Below are positions 1 through 8,339 of a DNA stretch of 64,000 nt, piece by piece. Source of the DNA: Pseudomonas brassicacearum (GTDB lineage Bacteria > Pseudomonadota > Gammaproteobacteria > Pseudomonadales > Pseudomonadaceae). The stretch covers positions 165,633-229,632 of the forward strand of contig NZ_MOBK01000013.1 in the NCBI RefSeq assembly GCF_003732265.1. The letters are read 5' to 3'. The notes beneath the pieces are model-generated. The model had not been told where the DNA came from and did not search any database. It was given only the letters and a program-made list of their open reading frames with translations. The translations under genes and the position numbers were made by a program. The stretch's first letter is position 1. Every line of letters begins with the position of its first letter.

Positions 1-1670
1 GCGTGCGTCAGCTGACCGGCGCCTTCGATGCGAACATCGAGCGTCTGGAATACCAGAGCAAGTACACCGCGCTGTACCCGATCAAGGTGAACCAGCAAGA
101 AGCGGTGATCGAAAACATCATTGCCACCCAGGACGTCTCCATCGGCCTGGAAGCCGGCTCCAAGCCTGAGTTGCTGGCCGTGCTGGCGCTGGCGCCGAAG
201 GGCGGCACCATCGTTTGCAACGGTTACAAGGACCGCGAGTTCATTCGTCTGGCGCTGATGGGCCAGAAGCTGGGCCACAACGTCTTTATCGTGATCGAGA
301 AAGAATCCGAAGTCGGCCTGGTGATCGAAGAAGCGGCGTCGCTCAAGGTCAAGCCTCAGGTCGGACTGCGCGTACGCCTGTCGTCCTTGGCTTCGTCCAA
401 GTGGGCGGACACCGGCGGCGAGAAATCCAAATTCGGTCTATCGGCGGCGCAGTTGCTGTCGGTGGTCGAGCGTTTCCGCGCTGCTGGCCTGGACCAGGGC
501 ATCCGCCTGCTGCACTTCCACATGGGTTCGCAAATCGCCAACCTGGCGGACTACCAGCACGGTTTCAAGGAAGCGATTCGTTACTACGGCGAACTGCGCA
601 ACCTCGGCCTGCCGGTGGATCACATCGACGTCGGTGGCGGCCTGGGCGTGGACTACGACGGTACGCATTCGCGTAACGCCAGTTCGATCAACTACGACAT
701 GGACGATTACGCCGGTGTCGTGGTCGGGATGCTCAAGGAATTCTGCGACGCGCAGAACCTGCCGCACCCGAACATCTTTTCTGAAAGCGGCCGCTCCCTG
801 ACCGCTCACCACGCCATGCTGGTGGTGCAGGTCACCGACGTCGAGAAACACAACGACGACGTGCCGCAGATCGACAACAAGGAAGAACTGCCGGAAACAG
901 TGCAGTGGCTGGTTGACCTGCTGGGCCCGACCGACATCGAAATGGTCACCGAAACCTACTGGCGCGCGACGCACTACATGAGCGACGTGGCCACCCAGTA
1001 CGCCGATGGCAAGCTGACCCTGGCGCAAAAAGCCCTGGCCGAACAATGCTACTTTGCCGTGTGCCGTCGCCTGCACAACTCGTTGAAAGCCCGTCAGCGT
1101 TCGCACCGTCAGGTGCTGGACGAGCTCAACGACAAGCTGGCCGACAAGTACATCTGCAACTTCTCGGTGTTCCAGAGCCTGCCGGACACCTGGGCCATCG
1201 GCCAGGTGTTGCCGATCCTGCCGCTGCACCGTCTCGACGAAGAGCCGCTGCGCCGCGCCGTGCTGCAAGACCTGACCTGCGACTCCGACGGCAAGATCAA
1301 GCAATACGTCGACGAGCAGAGCATCGAAACCAGCCTGCCGGTGCACGCGCTGAACGAGGGTGAAGACTACCTGCTGGGTATCTTTCTGGTCGGCGCTTAC
1401 CAGGAAATCCTCGGCGACATGCACAACCTGTTCGGTGACACTGACTCAGTGAACATCTACCAGAACGCCGATGGCAGCGTGTACCACGCTGGTATCGAAA
1501 CCCACGACACCATCGAAGACATGCTGCGTTACGTGCACTTGTCGCCGGAAGAGTTGATGACCCACTACCGCGACAAGTGCGCCAGTGCCCGCATCACCGC
1601 TGCCGAGCGCACCCAGTTCCTCGACGCTCTGCGCCTGGGCCTGACCCGTTCGTCTTACCTGTCTTCGTAA
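1..1670 (+). CDS. speA: Biosynthetic arginine decarboxylase SpeA (5' end outside window)
   Basis: This enzyme decarboxylates arginine to agmatine with PLP, the first step of the agmatine route to putrescine in the cytoplasm. The reading frame is open from the window edge (first full codon at base 3) and runs 555 codons. The family is about 635 residues, so roughly 80 N-terminal residues are missing and the GTG at base 3 is an internal valine, not a start. The PLP-lysine motif YPIKVNQ lies near residue 28 of the fragment. The HFHMGSQ segment (about 170) and the VDVGGGLGVDYDG-like phosphate-binding loop follow. The substrate-pocket region near SESGRSLTAHHA and the normal C-terminus are intact. 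Identity is very secure; only the 5' part is lacking. Confidence 0.97.
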   Translation, partial: VRQLTGAFDANIERLEYQSKYTALYPIKVNQQEAVIENIIATQDVSIGLEAGSKPELLAVLALAPKGGTIVCNGYKDREFIRLALMGQKLGHNVFIVIEKESEVGLVIEEAASLKVKPQVGLRVRLSSLASSKWADTGGEKSKFGLSAAQLLSVVERFRAAGLDQGIRLLHFHMGSQIANLADYQHGFKEAIRYYGELRNLGLPVDHIDVGGGLGVDYDGTHSRNASSINYDMDDYAGVVVGMLKEFCDAQNLPHPNIFSESGRSLTAHHAMLVVQVTDVEKHNDDVPQIDNKEELPETVQWLVDLLGPTDIEMVTETYWRATHYMSDVATQYADGKLTLAQKALAEQCYFAVCRRLHNSLKARQRSHRQVLDELNDKLADKYICNFSVFQSLPDTWAIGQVLPILPLHRLDEEPLRRAVLQDLTCDSDGKIKQYVDEQSIETSLPVHALNEGEDYLLGIFLVGAYQEILGDMHNLFGDTDSVNIYQNADGSVYHAGIETHDTIEDMLRYVHLSPEELMTHYRDKCASARITAAERTQFLDALRLGLTRSSYLSS

Positions 1671-1690
1671 GGTAGGGCACCGCTCCCATC

Positions 1691-1737
1691 AGGTTGTCTG
1701 AAAATGTCCCGCACGCTGCGGAAATTTCAGATGACCT
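1691..1737. repeat. Imperfect palindrome downstream of speA
   Basis: AGGTTGTCTGAAA is mirrored by TTTCAGATGACCT (11 of 13 positions pair), with an inner CCGC/GCGG pair around a five-base loop. There is no T-tract, so it is not a classical intrinsic terminator. It could be an RNA 3' end stabiliser, a weak terminator or an operator. Confidence 0.55.
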
Positions 1738-1763
1738 GGTGCGACGCGTCTTTGTTTTCCCGC

Positions 1764-1824
1764 GAAATGACTCACATCCTCGTCTATCCCGGCGATGTGG
1801 TCCTCTTTTCGCGTAGGTCATTTC
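1764..1824. repeat. Long-range inverted repeat before vgrG
   Basis: GAAATGAC (1764-1771) and CACATC (1773-1778) are mirrored by GATGTG (1794-1799) and GTCATTTC (1817-1824). Together they could form a two-part hairpin about 80 bases upstream of the vgrG start. Role unknown; a leader structure or regulator site are possibilities. Confidence 0.5.
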
Positions 1825-1903
1825 CTAAGTTGTCGTTCAGCTCTCTACTCGGCCAACTCTCTCGGAGAGAATCCTCAGCCGCCCTTCCTGTAGAGAATCG
1901 CCG

Positions 1904-2971
1904 ATGTTCGATCCAGCCAACGAGCCGTCATTTCGTCTGGATGTAGAGGGTCTGCCCGATCCCTTTGCGGTCTTGGCCCTTACCGGCAGTGAAGCGATCA
2001 GCGAACCCTTTGAGTTCAACATGGATCTGCTGATCGGCGATCCGGCACTCGACCTGGCAAGCCTGTTGTACCGGCCGGCCTTTTTGCATGTCGGTCCGCC
2101 GGGAAACGGTTTTCACGGACAGTTGCATGAGCTTGTCCAGACCGGGCAGGGCGCCACACTCAGGCGTTGTCGTGTGCGCCTGAAGCCGAAACTGGCTTGC
2201 CTGGCCCAGCGGTTCAGCCAGCGTATTTTCAGCAACCGTTCGGTGCCGGAGATCCTCGCCCAAGTGCTCAAGGAGCATGGCATTGCGGGCAAGGATCGGC
2301 GTTTCGAGTTGACCGGCGATTACCCGCCTCGGGATTTCTGCACGCAGTATCAGGAATCGGACCTGCAATTTTTCCAGCGGCTATGCGCGCAGGAACGCTT
2401 GCACTACCACTTCGAGCACCGCAGGCGTGGTCATTGTCTGGTCATGGGGGACGGGCAGGTTCAGGACGGCGCAGAGTTGCCCTGTGTGACGAAGGTCATT
2501 GGTCCGCGGATGCACAGCTTGCAACGGGCTTGGGTGGTTGAGGTCGATGAGCCTCAACCCGATGCAACCAGGCCCGTCGCGGTGCAATTTGATTGGCTCT
2601 ATCAGGGCGAAGGCGCGGCCCCCAGCCACTGTTGGTTGTCGATGGCGCCTGAATTGAGCGGCGACCACACCATGCCGTTGAGAGAAGGTCTTGAGGTGCT
2701 GGTGAGCTTTATCGAAGGCGATCCCGATCAACCGCTGATCACCGGATTTCTTTGCGGTGCGCCAGTCACCCAAGCGGCCGATCCTCAACCTGCTGCTGCT
2801 GCTGCTGCGGACGACGATGTGTCGGTTGACGGATTGTTGCACCTGCTGCAATCCAGCGAGCCGTTGGTGTTGCTGTGTCTGCTGCCCGGCGGGGGCAGTT
2901 TCGTACATTGCACACACGTCCTTTGTGCGTGCCGGGCAGCGACGCAGCTTGGCCAGAGCGGTGCACCATGA
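1904..2971 (+). CDS. vgrG: Short VgrG-like type VI secretion tip protein without needle domain
   Basis: VgrG trimers form the puncturing tip of the type VI secretion system. This 355-residue protein has the gp27-like part (about 5-220, including the segment around QYQESDLQFFQRLCAQE, the usual VgrG signature) and an OB-fold part (about 225-290, ending EGDPDQPLITGFL). It then stops. The gp5-like beta-helix needle that brings typical VgrGs to 600 or more residues is absent. Instead there is an Ala/Pro/Asp-rich linker and about 45 residues with LLCLLPGGGSF and several cysteines (HCTHVLCAC). The ATG at 1904 has only a weak purine-rich site. The gene overlaps the DUF4123 gene by four bases (ATGA), indicating translational coupling. 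No other T6SS structural gene lies in the window, so this is an orphan island. Confidence 0.85.
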   Translation: MFDPANEPSFRLDVEGLPDPFAVLALTGSEAISEPFEFNMDLLIGDPALDLASLLYRPAFLHVGPPGNGFHGQLHELVQTGQGATLRRCRVRLKPKLACLAQRFSQRIFSNRSVPEILAQVLKEHGIAGKDRRFELTGDYPPRDFCTQYQESDLQFFQRLCAQERLHYHFEHRRRGHCLVMGDGQVQDGAELPCVTKVIGPRMHSLQRAWVVEVDEPQPDATRPVAVQFDWLYQGEGAAPSHCWLSMAPELSGDHTMPLREGLEVLVSFIEGDPDQPLITGFLCGAPVTQAADPQPAAAAAADDDVSVDGLLHLLQSSEPLVLLCLLPGGGSFVHCTHVLCACRAATQLGQSGAP

Positions 2972-3765
2972 TTGCCACCCTGGCTCCCGATCCAACCTCA
3001 CAATGGCTGTTGCTCGATGCGCCGGGCGAACCCGGGGCCGGGGCGGCGCTGCAGGAACAATTTGCCGACGCCCGACAGTACGGGCTGTTTGACGATACCG
3101 AATGGCAGTCGTTACGGGATCACGGGCCGGTGCTGGTCGACCTCAAGGACTGCCCGGCATTGGCCGAACGTTGCCTGTGCGAACCCCATCTCTGGAATGG
3201 ATTGTGGCTGGTCAGTGAAGCATCGCCGTCGCAATTGCTCGAGCATTTGCGCCGCATGCTCACCGTCACCGTTGGCCTGCATCACCGCGCCTTGCTGAGT
3301 TACTACAACCCGCACACGGCCAGTTACTTTTTCGATGCGTGCGATGCCCGGGAATTGAGTCGCTGGCTCGGCCCGATCAGGCAGATGCGCTGGTTCGGTG
3401 GCACCTGGGCTGATCGGGCCATCGGTTGTCAGGGCTGGCAGCAATTGTTCAATCCGGGGCTTGTCGTCCAACCGCTAGGCATCGAGGAAGACCTCAGTGC
3501 GCGTCAGCGGGACGCTTTGCAAACCTGCCTGCTGGAGCAGCATGCCTGGCGCTGGAGCCAATCCACCGGTCGCGATTACACCCGTCTATGGTCCCATCTG
3601 ATGGAAGGGCTGGTGCTGGGCTTCAGCGAGCGGCCCGTGCTCGATGGCTGGTTATGGCTACGCTTGCAGTACCCCGACGCTTCGCCTGAGCAGCCGTTGT
3701 CGGGATTCACCCAGCAGGAGCGTCTCGATAGCCTGCGCAACCTGTGGCAGAACGATCAGCCCTGA
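2968..3765 (+). CDS. DUF4123 domain protein, putative T6SS effector adaptor
   Basis: This 265-residue protein has the DUF4123 pattern: an N-terminal half with WLLLDAP, a middle YYNPHTASYFFDACDARELSRWLGPI block and a W-rich C-terminal end. DUF4123 proteins of the Tap/TEC type load effectors onto a cognate VgrG in known systems. Here it overlaps vgrG by four bases and is followed after 18 bases by an esterase gene, the usual VgrG-adaptor-cargo order. That the esterase is the cargo is inference. No signal peptide or membrane segment is seen, fitting a cytoplasmic chaperone. Confidence 0.8.
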   Translation: MIATLAPDPTSQWLLLDAPGEPGAGAALQEQFADARQYGLFDDTEWQSLRDHGPVLVDLKDCPALAERCLCEPHLWNGLWLVSEASPSQLLEHLRRMLTVTVGLHHRALLSYYNPHTASYFFDACDARELSRWLGPIRQMRWFGGTWADRAIGCQGWQQLFNPGLVVQPLGIEEDLSARQRDALQTCLLEQHAWRWSQSTGRDYTRLWSHLMEGLVLGFSERPVLDGWLWLRLQYPDASPEQPLSGFTQQERLDSLRNLWQNDQP

Positions 3766-3783
3766 ACACGAGGTTACCCATTG

Positions 3784-4659
3784 ATGGTGAGTCAAATCCG
3801 CGTTTGGTTCGGACTGGTCGTGGGCGCACTTTTGCTGACCCTGATAACGGCGTGCTCGCCATTGAACATGCTTAATGTCCTGACCCCTGACGGTACGTTC
3901 GACAAAACCGAGGGCATTGCTTATGGCGATGACCCGCGACAGAAACTCGATGTTTACGTGCCGCGACACGCCATTGAAAACACGCCAGTGGTGGTATTTT
4001 TCTACGGCGGCAGTTGGAACAGCGGGTCGCGTAGTGATTACGCTTTTGTCGGCGAGGCGCTGGCGTCTCGGGGAATGGTGACGGTCGTGGCGGACTATCG
4101 GTTGTATCCGCAGGTGCGGTATCCGTTGTTTCTCGAAGATGCGGCGAAAGCCGTGGTCTGGACGCATGAACACATTCGCCAGTTTGGCGCAAACCCGCAG
4201 CGCCTGTACCTGATGGGACACAGCTCCGGGGCCTACAACGCTGCAATGCTGGCGCTGGATTCGAGGTTGCTGGGCGCGCAGGGCATGTCGCCGCACGACC
4301 TCAGTGGGTGGATTGGCCTGGCCGGGCCTTATGATTTTTTACCCATACAAAATCCGGAGGTGCGCCCGGTGTTTTTCTGGCCAGATTCTCCCCCCCAATC
4401 CCAGCCGATCAACCACGTCAGTCGAGGCGCTCCACCCGCGCTGTTGATGGCTTCACGCGATGATGATGTCGTCAATCCGACCCGCAACACCGCAGGCCTG
4501 GCACTGAAATTGCGCCAGGCCGGGGTGCCGGTTCAGGACTTTTACTTTGCCCGCACCAGTCACGCCACGCTGGTAGCGACGCTGTCCCGGCCCCTGCGCG
4601 GTTTGGCGCCTGTGCTGGATGAGGTCACGGCCTTCGTCAACGCCACGCCGACTCAGTGA
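3784..4659 (+). CDS. Alpha/beta hydrolase (esterase/lipase) with lipoprotein signal
   Basis: This is a 291-residue alpha/beta hydrolase. The nucleophile motif GHSSG puts the catalytic serine near residue 147. An Asp in SRDDDVV (about 226-228) and the His of TSHATL (about 260) complete the triad. The oxyanion-hole motif is FYGGSW (73-78) instead of the usual HGGGW. The N-terminus is hydrophobic and ends in LITAC, a lipobox with Cys at 24, so export and lipidation are expected. I chose ATG 3784 over the adjacent TTG 3781; CGAGG at 3769-3773 is the ribosome site. It follows the VgrG/DUF4123 pair and could be cargo, but T6SS effectors normally lack Sec signals. A cell-envelope lipoprotein that neutralises, or is simply linked to, the island is equally possible. 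Its 3' end overlaps the convergent MATE gene by seven bases. Confidence 0.78.
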   Translation: MVSQIRVWFGLVVGALLLTLITACSPLNMLNVLTPDGTFDKTEGIAYGDDPRQKLDVYVPRHAIENTPVVVFFYGGSWNSGSRSDYAFVGEALASRGMVTVVADYRLYPQVRYPLFLEDAAKAVVWTHEHIRQFGANPQRLYLMGHSSGAYNAAMLALDSRLLGAQGMSPHDLSGWIGLAGPYDFLPIQNPEVRPVFFWPDSPPQSQPINHVSRGAPPALLMASRDDDVVNPTRNTAGLALKLRQAGVPVQDFYFARTSHATLVATLSRPLRGLAPVLDEVTAFVNATPTQ

Positions 4660-6002
4660 ACCTTGCCGGTGAACCAGCCATCGTTCGTGCGCAAGTGCCA
4701 GGCTATCGCGCCGAGGGTCAGGCTGCGCAACACCATGAACAGTAAAAAGGTGATCCACAGTCCATGGTTGCCCAGACCTTGCAGCGCCCAGGCGAAGGGC
4801 AGCAGCAGGACCACAGTCAGCAGCATGCCGTTGCGCATTTCCCGGGCGCGAGTAGCGCCGATGAACAGCCCGTCGAGCAAGTAACTCCACACCGCAATCA
4901 GCGGCAGCGCGGCGAGGTAGGGCAAGTAAATGAAGGCGGTGTCGCGCACGCTCTGGATGTTGGTCTGCATCTCGATAAACAAATGCCCGGCGAACGCAAA
5001 CAGCACGGCAAAGCCCAGGCTTGCCAGCAATGACCAGCCGCAGGCGACCACCAGAGAACGGCGCAACGCCTCTCGATCACGGGCGCCAATGGCGTGCCCG
5101 CACAGGGCTTCCACGGCATGCGCCAAACCGTCCAGTGCGTGGGCCGTCAGCAACAAGCCGTTCAGCAGCAACGCGTTGGCGGCAACAGTGGCATCGCCGA
5201 GTCGCGCGCCCTGCACGGTGATCAGGAAGAACACCGATTGCAGCGCCAGGCTACGGATGAAGATGTCGCGATTGACCGCCAGCAAGGGCCGCCAACTCTG
5301 CCACAGCGCCAACGCGGCCCAGACGATGTGACCGGGGTAGGCGCGCAAGGCTTTGCGCGTCATCAGCAGGCCGATCAGTGCACCGGTCCATTCGGCAATC
5401 ACTGAGGCGCGGGCTGCACCGACCACGCCCCATTCCAGCCCGAGGACGAACCACAGGTTCAGCGCGATGTTCACCAGGTTGGTGCTCAGCAGAATCGCCA
5501 GCGGCGCCCGGGCGTTCTGGGTGCCGAGGAACCAGCCGACCAGTGCATAACTGGCCAGTGCCGCTGGCAGTCCGAACAGCCGGGTGTGGAAAAACTCGCG
5601 GGTCAGGTGATCCAGCTCCGCCGACGGTTGCATGAAGTGCAGCGCGACGCCGCTCAAGGGAACGCCCGCAGCCCCCAGGACAATCGCCAGGCCCATGGCC
5701 AGCAACAGGCCTTGCAGCAAAATCTGCCGCAACGCCGCGCCATCCCCGCGTCCGGCAGCCTGCGCCGCGAAACCGGTGGAGCCCATGCGCAGAAAACCCA
5801 TGGCCCAGGCCAGGAAGGTATACAAACTGGCCCCGACCGCGACGGCGCCCAACTGATGGGCGTGGGGCAGGTGGCCGATGACCGTACTGTCGACCAGCGC
5901 CACCAGCGGTACGGAAATGTTCGACAGAATCATCGGCGCAGCCAGCGCCCAGACCCGGCGATGGGTCGGGCGGTCACGCCAGTCGGCAATCAGGTTGGAC
6001 AT
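4653..6002 (-). CDS. MATE family efflux transporter (DinF-like)
   Basis: This 449-residue inner-membrane protein has about twelve hydrophobic segments and the MATE arrangement of two similar halves. The N-terminal segment IWALAAPMILSNISVPLVALVDSTVIG-like region is typical of the DinF branch. MATE proteins export cationic drugs or metabolites using Na+ or H+ gradients; the substrate here cannot be read. The ATG at 6002 is preceded by AAGGAG at a seven-base spacing. The longer open frame upstream to 6116 is translated REP sequence and should not be included. It converges on the esterase gene with a seven-base overlap. Confidence 0.9.
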   Translation of the reverse strand: MSNLIADWRDRPTHRRVWALAAPMILSNISVPLVALVDSTVIGHLPHAHQLGAVAVGASLYTFLAWAMGFLRMGSTGFAAQAAGRGDGAALRQILLQGLLLAMGLAIVLGAAGVPLSGVALHFMQPSAELDHLTREFFHTRLFGLPAALASYALVGWFLGTQNARAPLAILLSTNLVNIALNLWFVLGLEWGVVGAARASVIAEWTGALIGLLMTRKALRAYPGHIVWAALALWQSWRPLLAVNRDIFIRSLALQSVFFLITVQGARLGDATVAANALLLNGLLLTAHALDGLAHAVEALCGHAIGARDREALRRSLVVACGWSLLASLGFAVLFAFAGHLFIEMQTNIQSVRDTAFIYLPYLAALPLIAVWSYLLDGLFIGATRAREMRNGMLLTVVLLLPFAWALQGLGNHGLWITFLLFMVLRSLTLGAIAWHLRTNDGWFTGKVH

Positions 6003-6054
6003 GCAGGCTCCTTGGCGAAGCCGGCATTGTAGCGGTAGGCGAGCGCATAGCGAG

Positions 6055-6144
6055 TGTGGGAGCGAGCCTGCTCGCGAAAGCGGAGTGTCAGTCGACATTA
6101 ATGCTGAATGACACACCGCTTTCGCGAGCAGGCTCGCTCCTACA
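6055..6144. repeat. REP/BIME inverted pair
   Basis: TGTGGGAGCGAGCCTGCTCG (left head) is mirrored by CGAGCAGGCTCGCTCCTACA on the right, separated by about 35 bases. This is the REPIN-like pair of fluorescent pseudomonads, lying between the MATE gene and the next gene. Confidence 0.9.
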
Positions 6145-6158
6145 GGGGTTTTTGGGTG

Positions 6159-6452
6159 TCAGTGGATGATCCAACTCAGCAGCCACAGCCCCAGCAACAG
6201 CCAGATAATCCCCATGATGACCGACGCATTCATGAACGCCCGAATCGCCGACCACAACAGCATCAACCCCAGGATCAGCGCAATGATGCTGATGATCGAA
6301 GTGTCCATCCCCAGTGTCCGGGACAACCCGTCGACAAAGTTGCTGCCGGCGTGGCTCAACAGGTTGAACAAGCCACTGAGGGCGTCAACGATAAAGCGGA
6401 TGACCGAACCGAGCGCCTGGCCGAGCCATTCGAAAAAACCTTCTACCTGCAT
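6159..6452 (-). CDS. Small conserved membrane protein
   Basis: This is a 97-residue protein of unknown function. It has an amphipathic N-terminal half (FFEWLGQALGSVIRFIVDALSGLFNLL) and two strong hydrophobic segments at about 53-70 and 77-95, ending LLSWIIH. I recall similar short proteins in other Pseudomonas, but cannot name a family. It stands alone between a REP pair and the mazG-like gene, which is divergent. Upstream of its start the spacing region 6453-6607 carries both promoters but no motif I can defend. Confidence 0.6.
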   Translation of the reverse strand: MQVEGFFEWLGQALGSVIRFIVDALSGLFNLLSHAGSNFVDGLSRTLGMDTSIISIIALILGLMLLWSAIRAFMNASVIMGIIWLLLGLWLLSWIIH

Positions 6453-6607
6453 GTTGTTAACGTCCTGATGAAAGTGATTGAGCCTTGGGCCATTGATCGC
6501 GGTGGCGAGTTCCCCACAAGCATAGAGGGTTGCATTGCACCTGTGGGAAAAGCGCCCTTGCCATCCCCGGCCATCCCCCCGAAGCTATACGCCTTCAGGA
6601 GAGCCCG

Positions 6608-6910
6608 ATGAACCTTGTTGAACTGACCGAACGCCTGCACGCCATCCGTGACCGCAACGACTGGCGCCAATTCCACAGCCCGAAAAACCTGGCCATGGCC
6701 GCCAGCGTGGAAATGTCCGAGCTGGTGGAGATTTTCCAGTGGCTGACCGAAGACCAGTCGCGTCAGTTGCCGGCCGACAAGCTCGCTCACGCCGGGCAGG
6801 AAGTCGGCGACATCGTGCTCTATTTATTGCTGCTGTGTAGCGAGTTGGGGCTGGACATGAATGAAGTCGTGCGCAGCAAACTCGCGGACAGCGAAAAGAG
6901 GTTCAGCTGA
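6608..6910 (+). CDS. MazG-like nucleotide pyrophosphohydrolase
   Basis: This 100-residue all-helical protein belongs to the MazG/RS21-C6 type that hydrolyses dNTPs or NTPs to the monophosphate and pyrophosphate. The metal-binding motif is visible as ExxE (EMSE, residues 35-38) and ExxD (EVGD, residues 65-68). The size matches single-domain members (dCTPase-like), not the two-domain E. coli MazG. AGGAGAG lies six bases before ATG 6608. The stop overlaps the start of cmoM (TGATG), so the two are co-translated. A house-cleaning role is likely; the exact nucleotide is unknown. Confidence 0.88.
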   Translation: MNLVELTERLHAIRDRNDWRQFHSPKNLAMAASVEMSELVEIFQWLTEDQSRQLPADKLAHAGQEVGDIVLYLLLLCSELGLDMNEVVRSKLADSEKRFS

Positions 6911-7659
6911 TGAGTGATCGTCATTTCGATCAACTGGCGACTCGCTTCGCCGAAAAAATCTACGGTGGTGCCAAAGGCGCGATCCGCCTGGCGGTGCTTC
7001 AGGCCGACCTGGCCGAAACCCTGCCGGACCGGCCGCTGCGGGTGCTCGACATCGGCGCCGGTCTGGGCCACATGTCGTTGTGGCTGGCACAACGTGGTCA
7101 TGACGTCACCCTGGCCGAGCCCGCCGAGCCGATGCTCGAAGGCGCCCGCCAACGGTTCGCCGAGGCCGGGCAGAGCGCGACTTTCATTCAGGCACCGTGG
7201 CAGGAACTGCTCGGTCAACTCACCGAACCCTACGACCTGGTGCTGTGCCATGCCGTGCTGGAATGGCTCGCCGAACCCCACGCGATCTTGCCGGTATTGC
7301 ATCAATTGACGAAGCAAGACGGCTGGTTGTCCCTGGCCTTCTACAACCGCGATGCGTTGATTTACCGCAACCTGCTCAAGGGCCACTTTCGCAAGATGCG
7401 CAAGAACGACATGGCCGGCGAAAAGCAGAGCCTGACCCCGCAACAACCGCTCGACCCGCGTGAATTGGCGGCGCAACTTGAAGGCCTGTGGCAGGTCGAA
7501 ACCCAGAGTGGAGTGCGGGTTTTTCATGACTACATGCCGGTGGAATTCCAGGCCCGCGCCGAGCTGGTGGACCTGCTCGAAATGGAGCTGGCCCACCGTC
7601 GTCACCCGAGCTTTGCCGGGCTCGGGCGTTATTTGCACTGGATCTGTCGGCCGGTCTGA
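6910..7659 (+). CDS. cmoM: tRNA 5-carboxymethoxyuridine methyltransferase CmoM
   Basis: CmoM (formerly SmtA) uses SAM to methylate cmo5U34 in certain tRNAs, giving mcmo5U and widening wobble decoding. The 249 residues align from memory with E. coli CmoM along the whole length: an N-terminal DRHFDQLATRFAEKIYG block, the SAM loop VLDIGAGLG (45-53), HAVLEWLAEP in the middle, the GVRVFHDYM segment and the final LGRYLHWICR. It is translationally coupled to the MazG-like gene. Identification is strong because these segments are specific to CmoM rather than general to methyltransferases. Confidence 0.92.
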   Translation: MSDRHFDQLATRFAEKIYGGAKGAIRLAVLQADLAETLPDRPLRVLDIGAGLGHMSLWLAQRGHDVTLAEPAEPMLEGARQRFAEAGQSATFIQAPWQELLGQLTEPYDLVLCHAVLEWLAEPHAILPVLHQLTKQDGWLSLAFYNRDALIYRNLLKGHFRKMRKNDMAGEKQSLTPQQPLDPRELAAQLEGLWQVETQSGVRVFHDYMPVEFQARAELVDLLEMELAHRRHPSFAGLGRYLHWICRPV

Positions 7660-7671
7660 TCGGAGGTCGAA

Positions 7672-8286
7672 ATGAAAAGTCGTTCAGGGTTACTGGTGAT
7701 CTGTCTCGGGCTGGCGGCCTGTCAGGGCAGCAACCCGTATGTGGCATCGTCCAACCCGATTCCGCCGGCGCCGCCCGGCGCGGACAAGGTTTTCGATCGC
7801 AGCGCCTACCCGGCGCCACCGCATGACTACGGGCGTTACCGCAGCTGGGCGTGGCTCGACGGCCACCTGCCGCCGGGCACCACTTGGGCAGACCCGGCGC
7901 AGGTGGCCGAAGTGGTCAGCAATGCCCTCGATCAGCGCGGCTTGCGTCCGCTGCACGATAACCGTCCGGCCGACCTGTTTGTCAGTGCCAACCTGCACCA
8001 GGAAACCCGCTGGCGCCAGGACCGCGACGACTATGGTTACTACGGCGCGGGCTATGGCGGTTACAACCACTATGGCAACGGCTACGGCATGTACGGCAGC
8101 GTGCCGATCGTGCGCACGTATCAGGAGCAAGTCCTGGTGGTGCAAGTGGATCTGTACGACGCCGGCACCGGTCAGCCCGTGTGGAGCGGCAGCGCTGAAA
8201 CCGGCCAAAGCGGCAGCCAGAGCGAACAAGCCGATGCCCTGCGAAAGGCTGTAGAAAAGGCAATGTCGGCGTATCCTCCCAGTTAG
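7672..8286 (+). CDS. DUF4136 lipoprotein, first of a tandem pair
   Basis: This is a 204-residue predicted lipoprotein with a short signal peptide and lipobox LAAC. The DUF4136 domain is recognised by the YGRYRSWAWLDG segment, the LDQRGLRPL motif and a C-terminal strand QVLVVQVDLYDAGTGQPVWSGSA. A Tyr/Gly-rich insert sits in the middle (about 120-145). It begins 12 bases after cmoM with GGAGG in place and may be co-transcribed. The next gene is a paralogue. The function of the family is unknown; it is envelope-associated. Confidence 0.8.
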   Translation: MKSRSGLLVICLGLAACQGSNPYVASSNPIPPAPPGADKVFDRSAYPAPPHDYGRYRSWAWLDGHLPPGTTWADPAQVAEVVSNALDQRGLRPLHDNRPADLFVSANLHQETRWRQDRDDYGYYGAGYGGYNHYGNGYGMYGSVPIVRTYQEQVLVVQVDLYDAGTGQPVWSGSAETGQSGSQSEQADALRKAVEKAMSAYPPS

Positions 8287-8339
8287 CTTCTGTGGATAAG
8301 AAGCATTGCGCTGGTTTTGCCTATAACCGGAGAAACATC

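Noticed and set aside
1704..1946. An 80-residue frame between speA and vgrG
   Set aside because: It overlaps the vgrG start and the hairpins and shows no ribosome site or protein-like pattern.
1904..3765. vgrG and the DUF4123 gene as one frameshifted VgrG
   Set aside because: The two frames encode distinct, complete-looking domains, joined by a normal four-base overlap. The missing needle is not found in any frame downstream.
4653..6116. MATE protein with a 38-residue N-terminal extension
   Set aside because: The extension is read from the REP pair; a good ribosome site lies before the Met at 6002.
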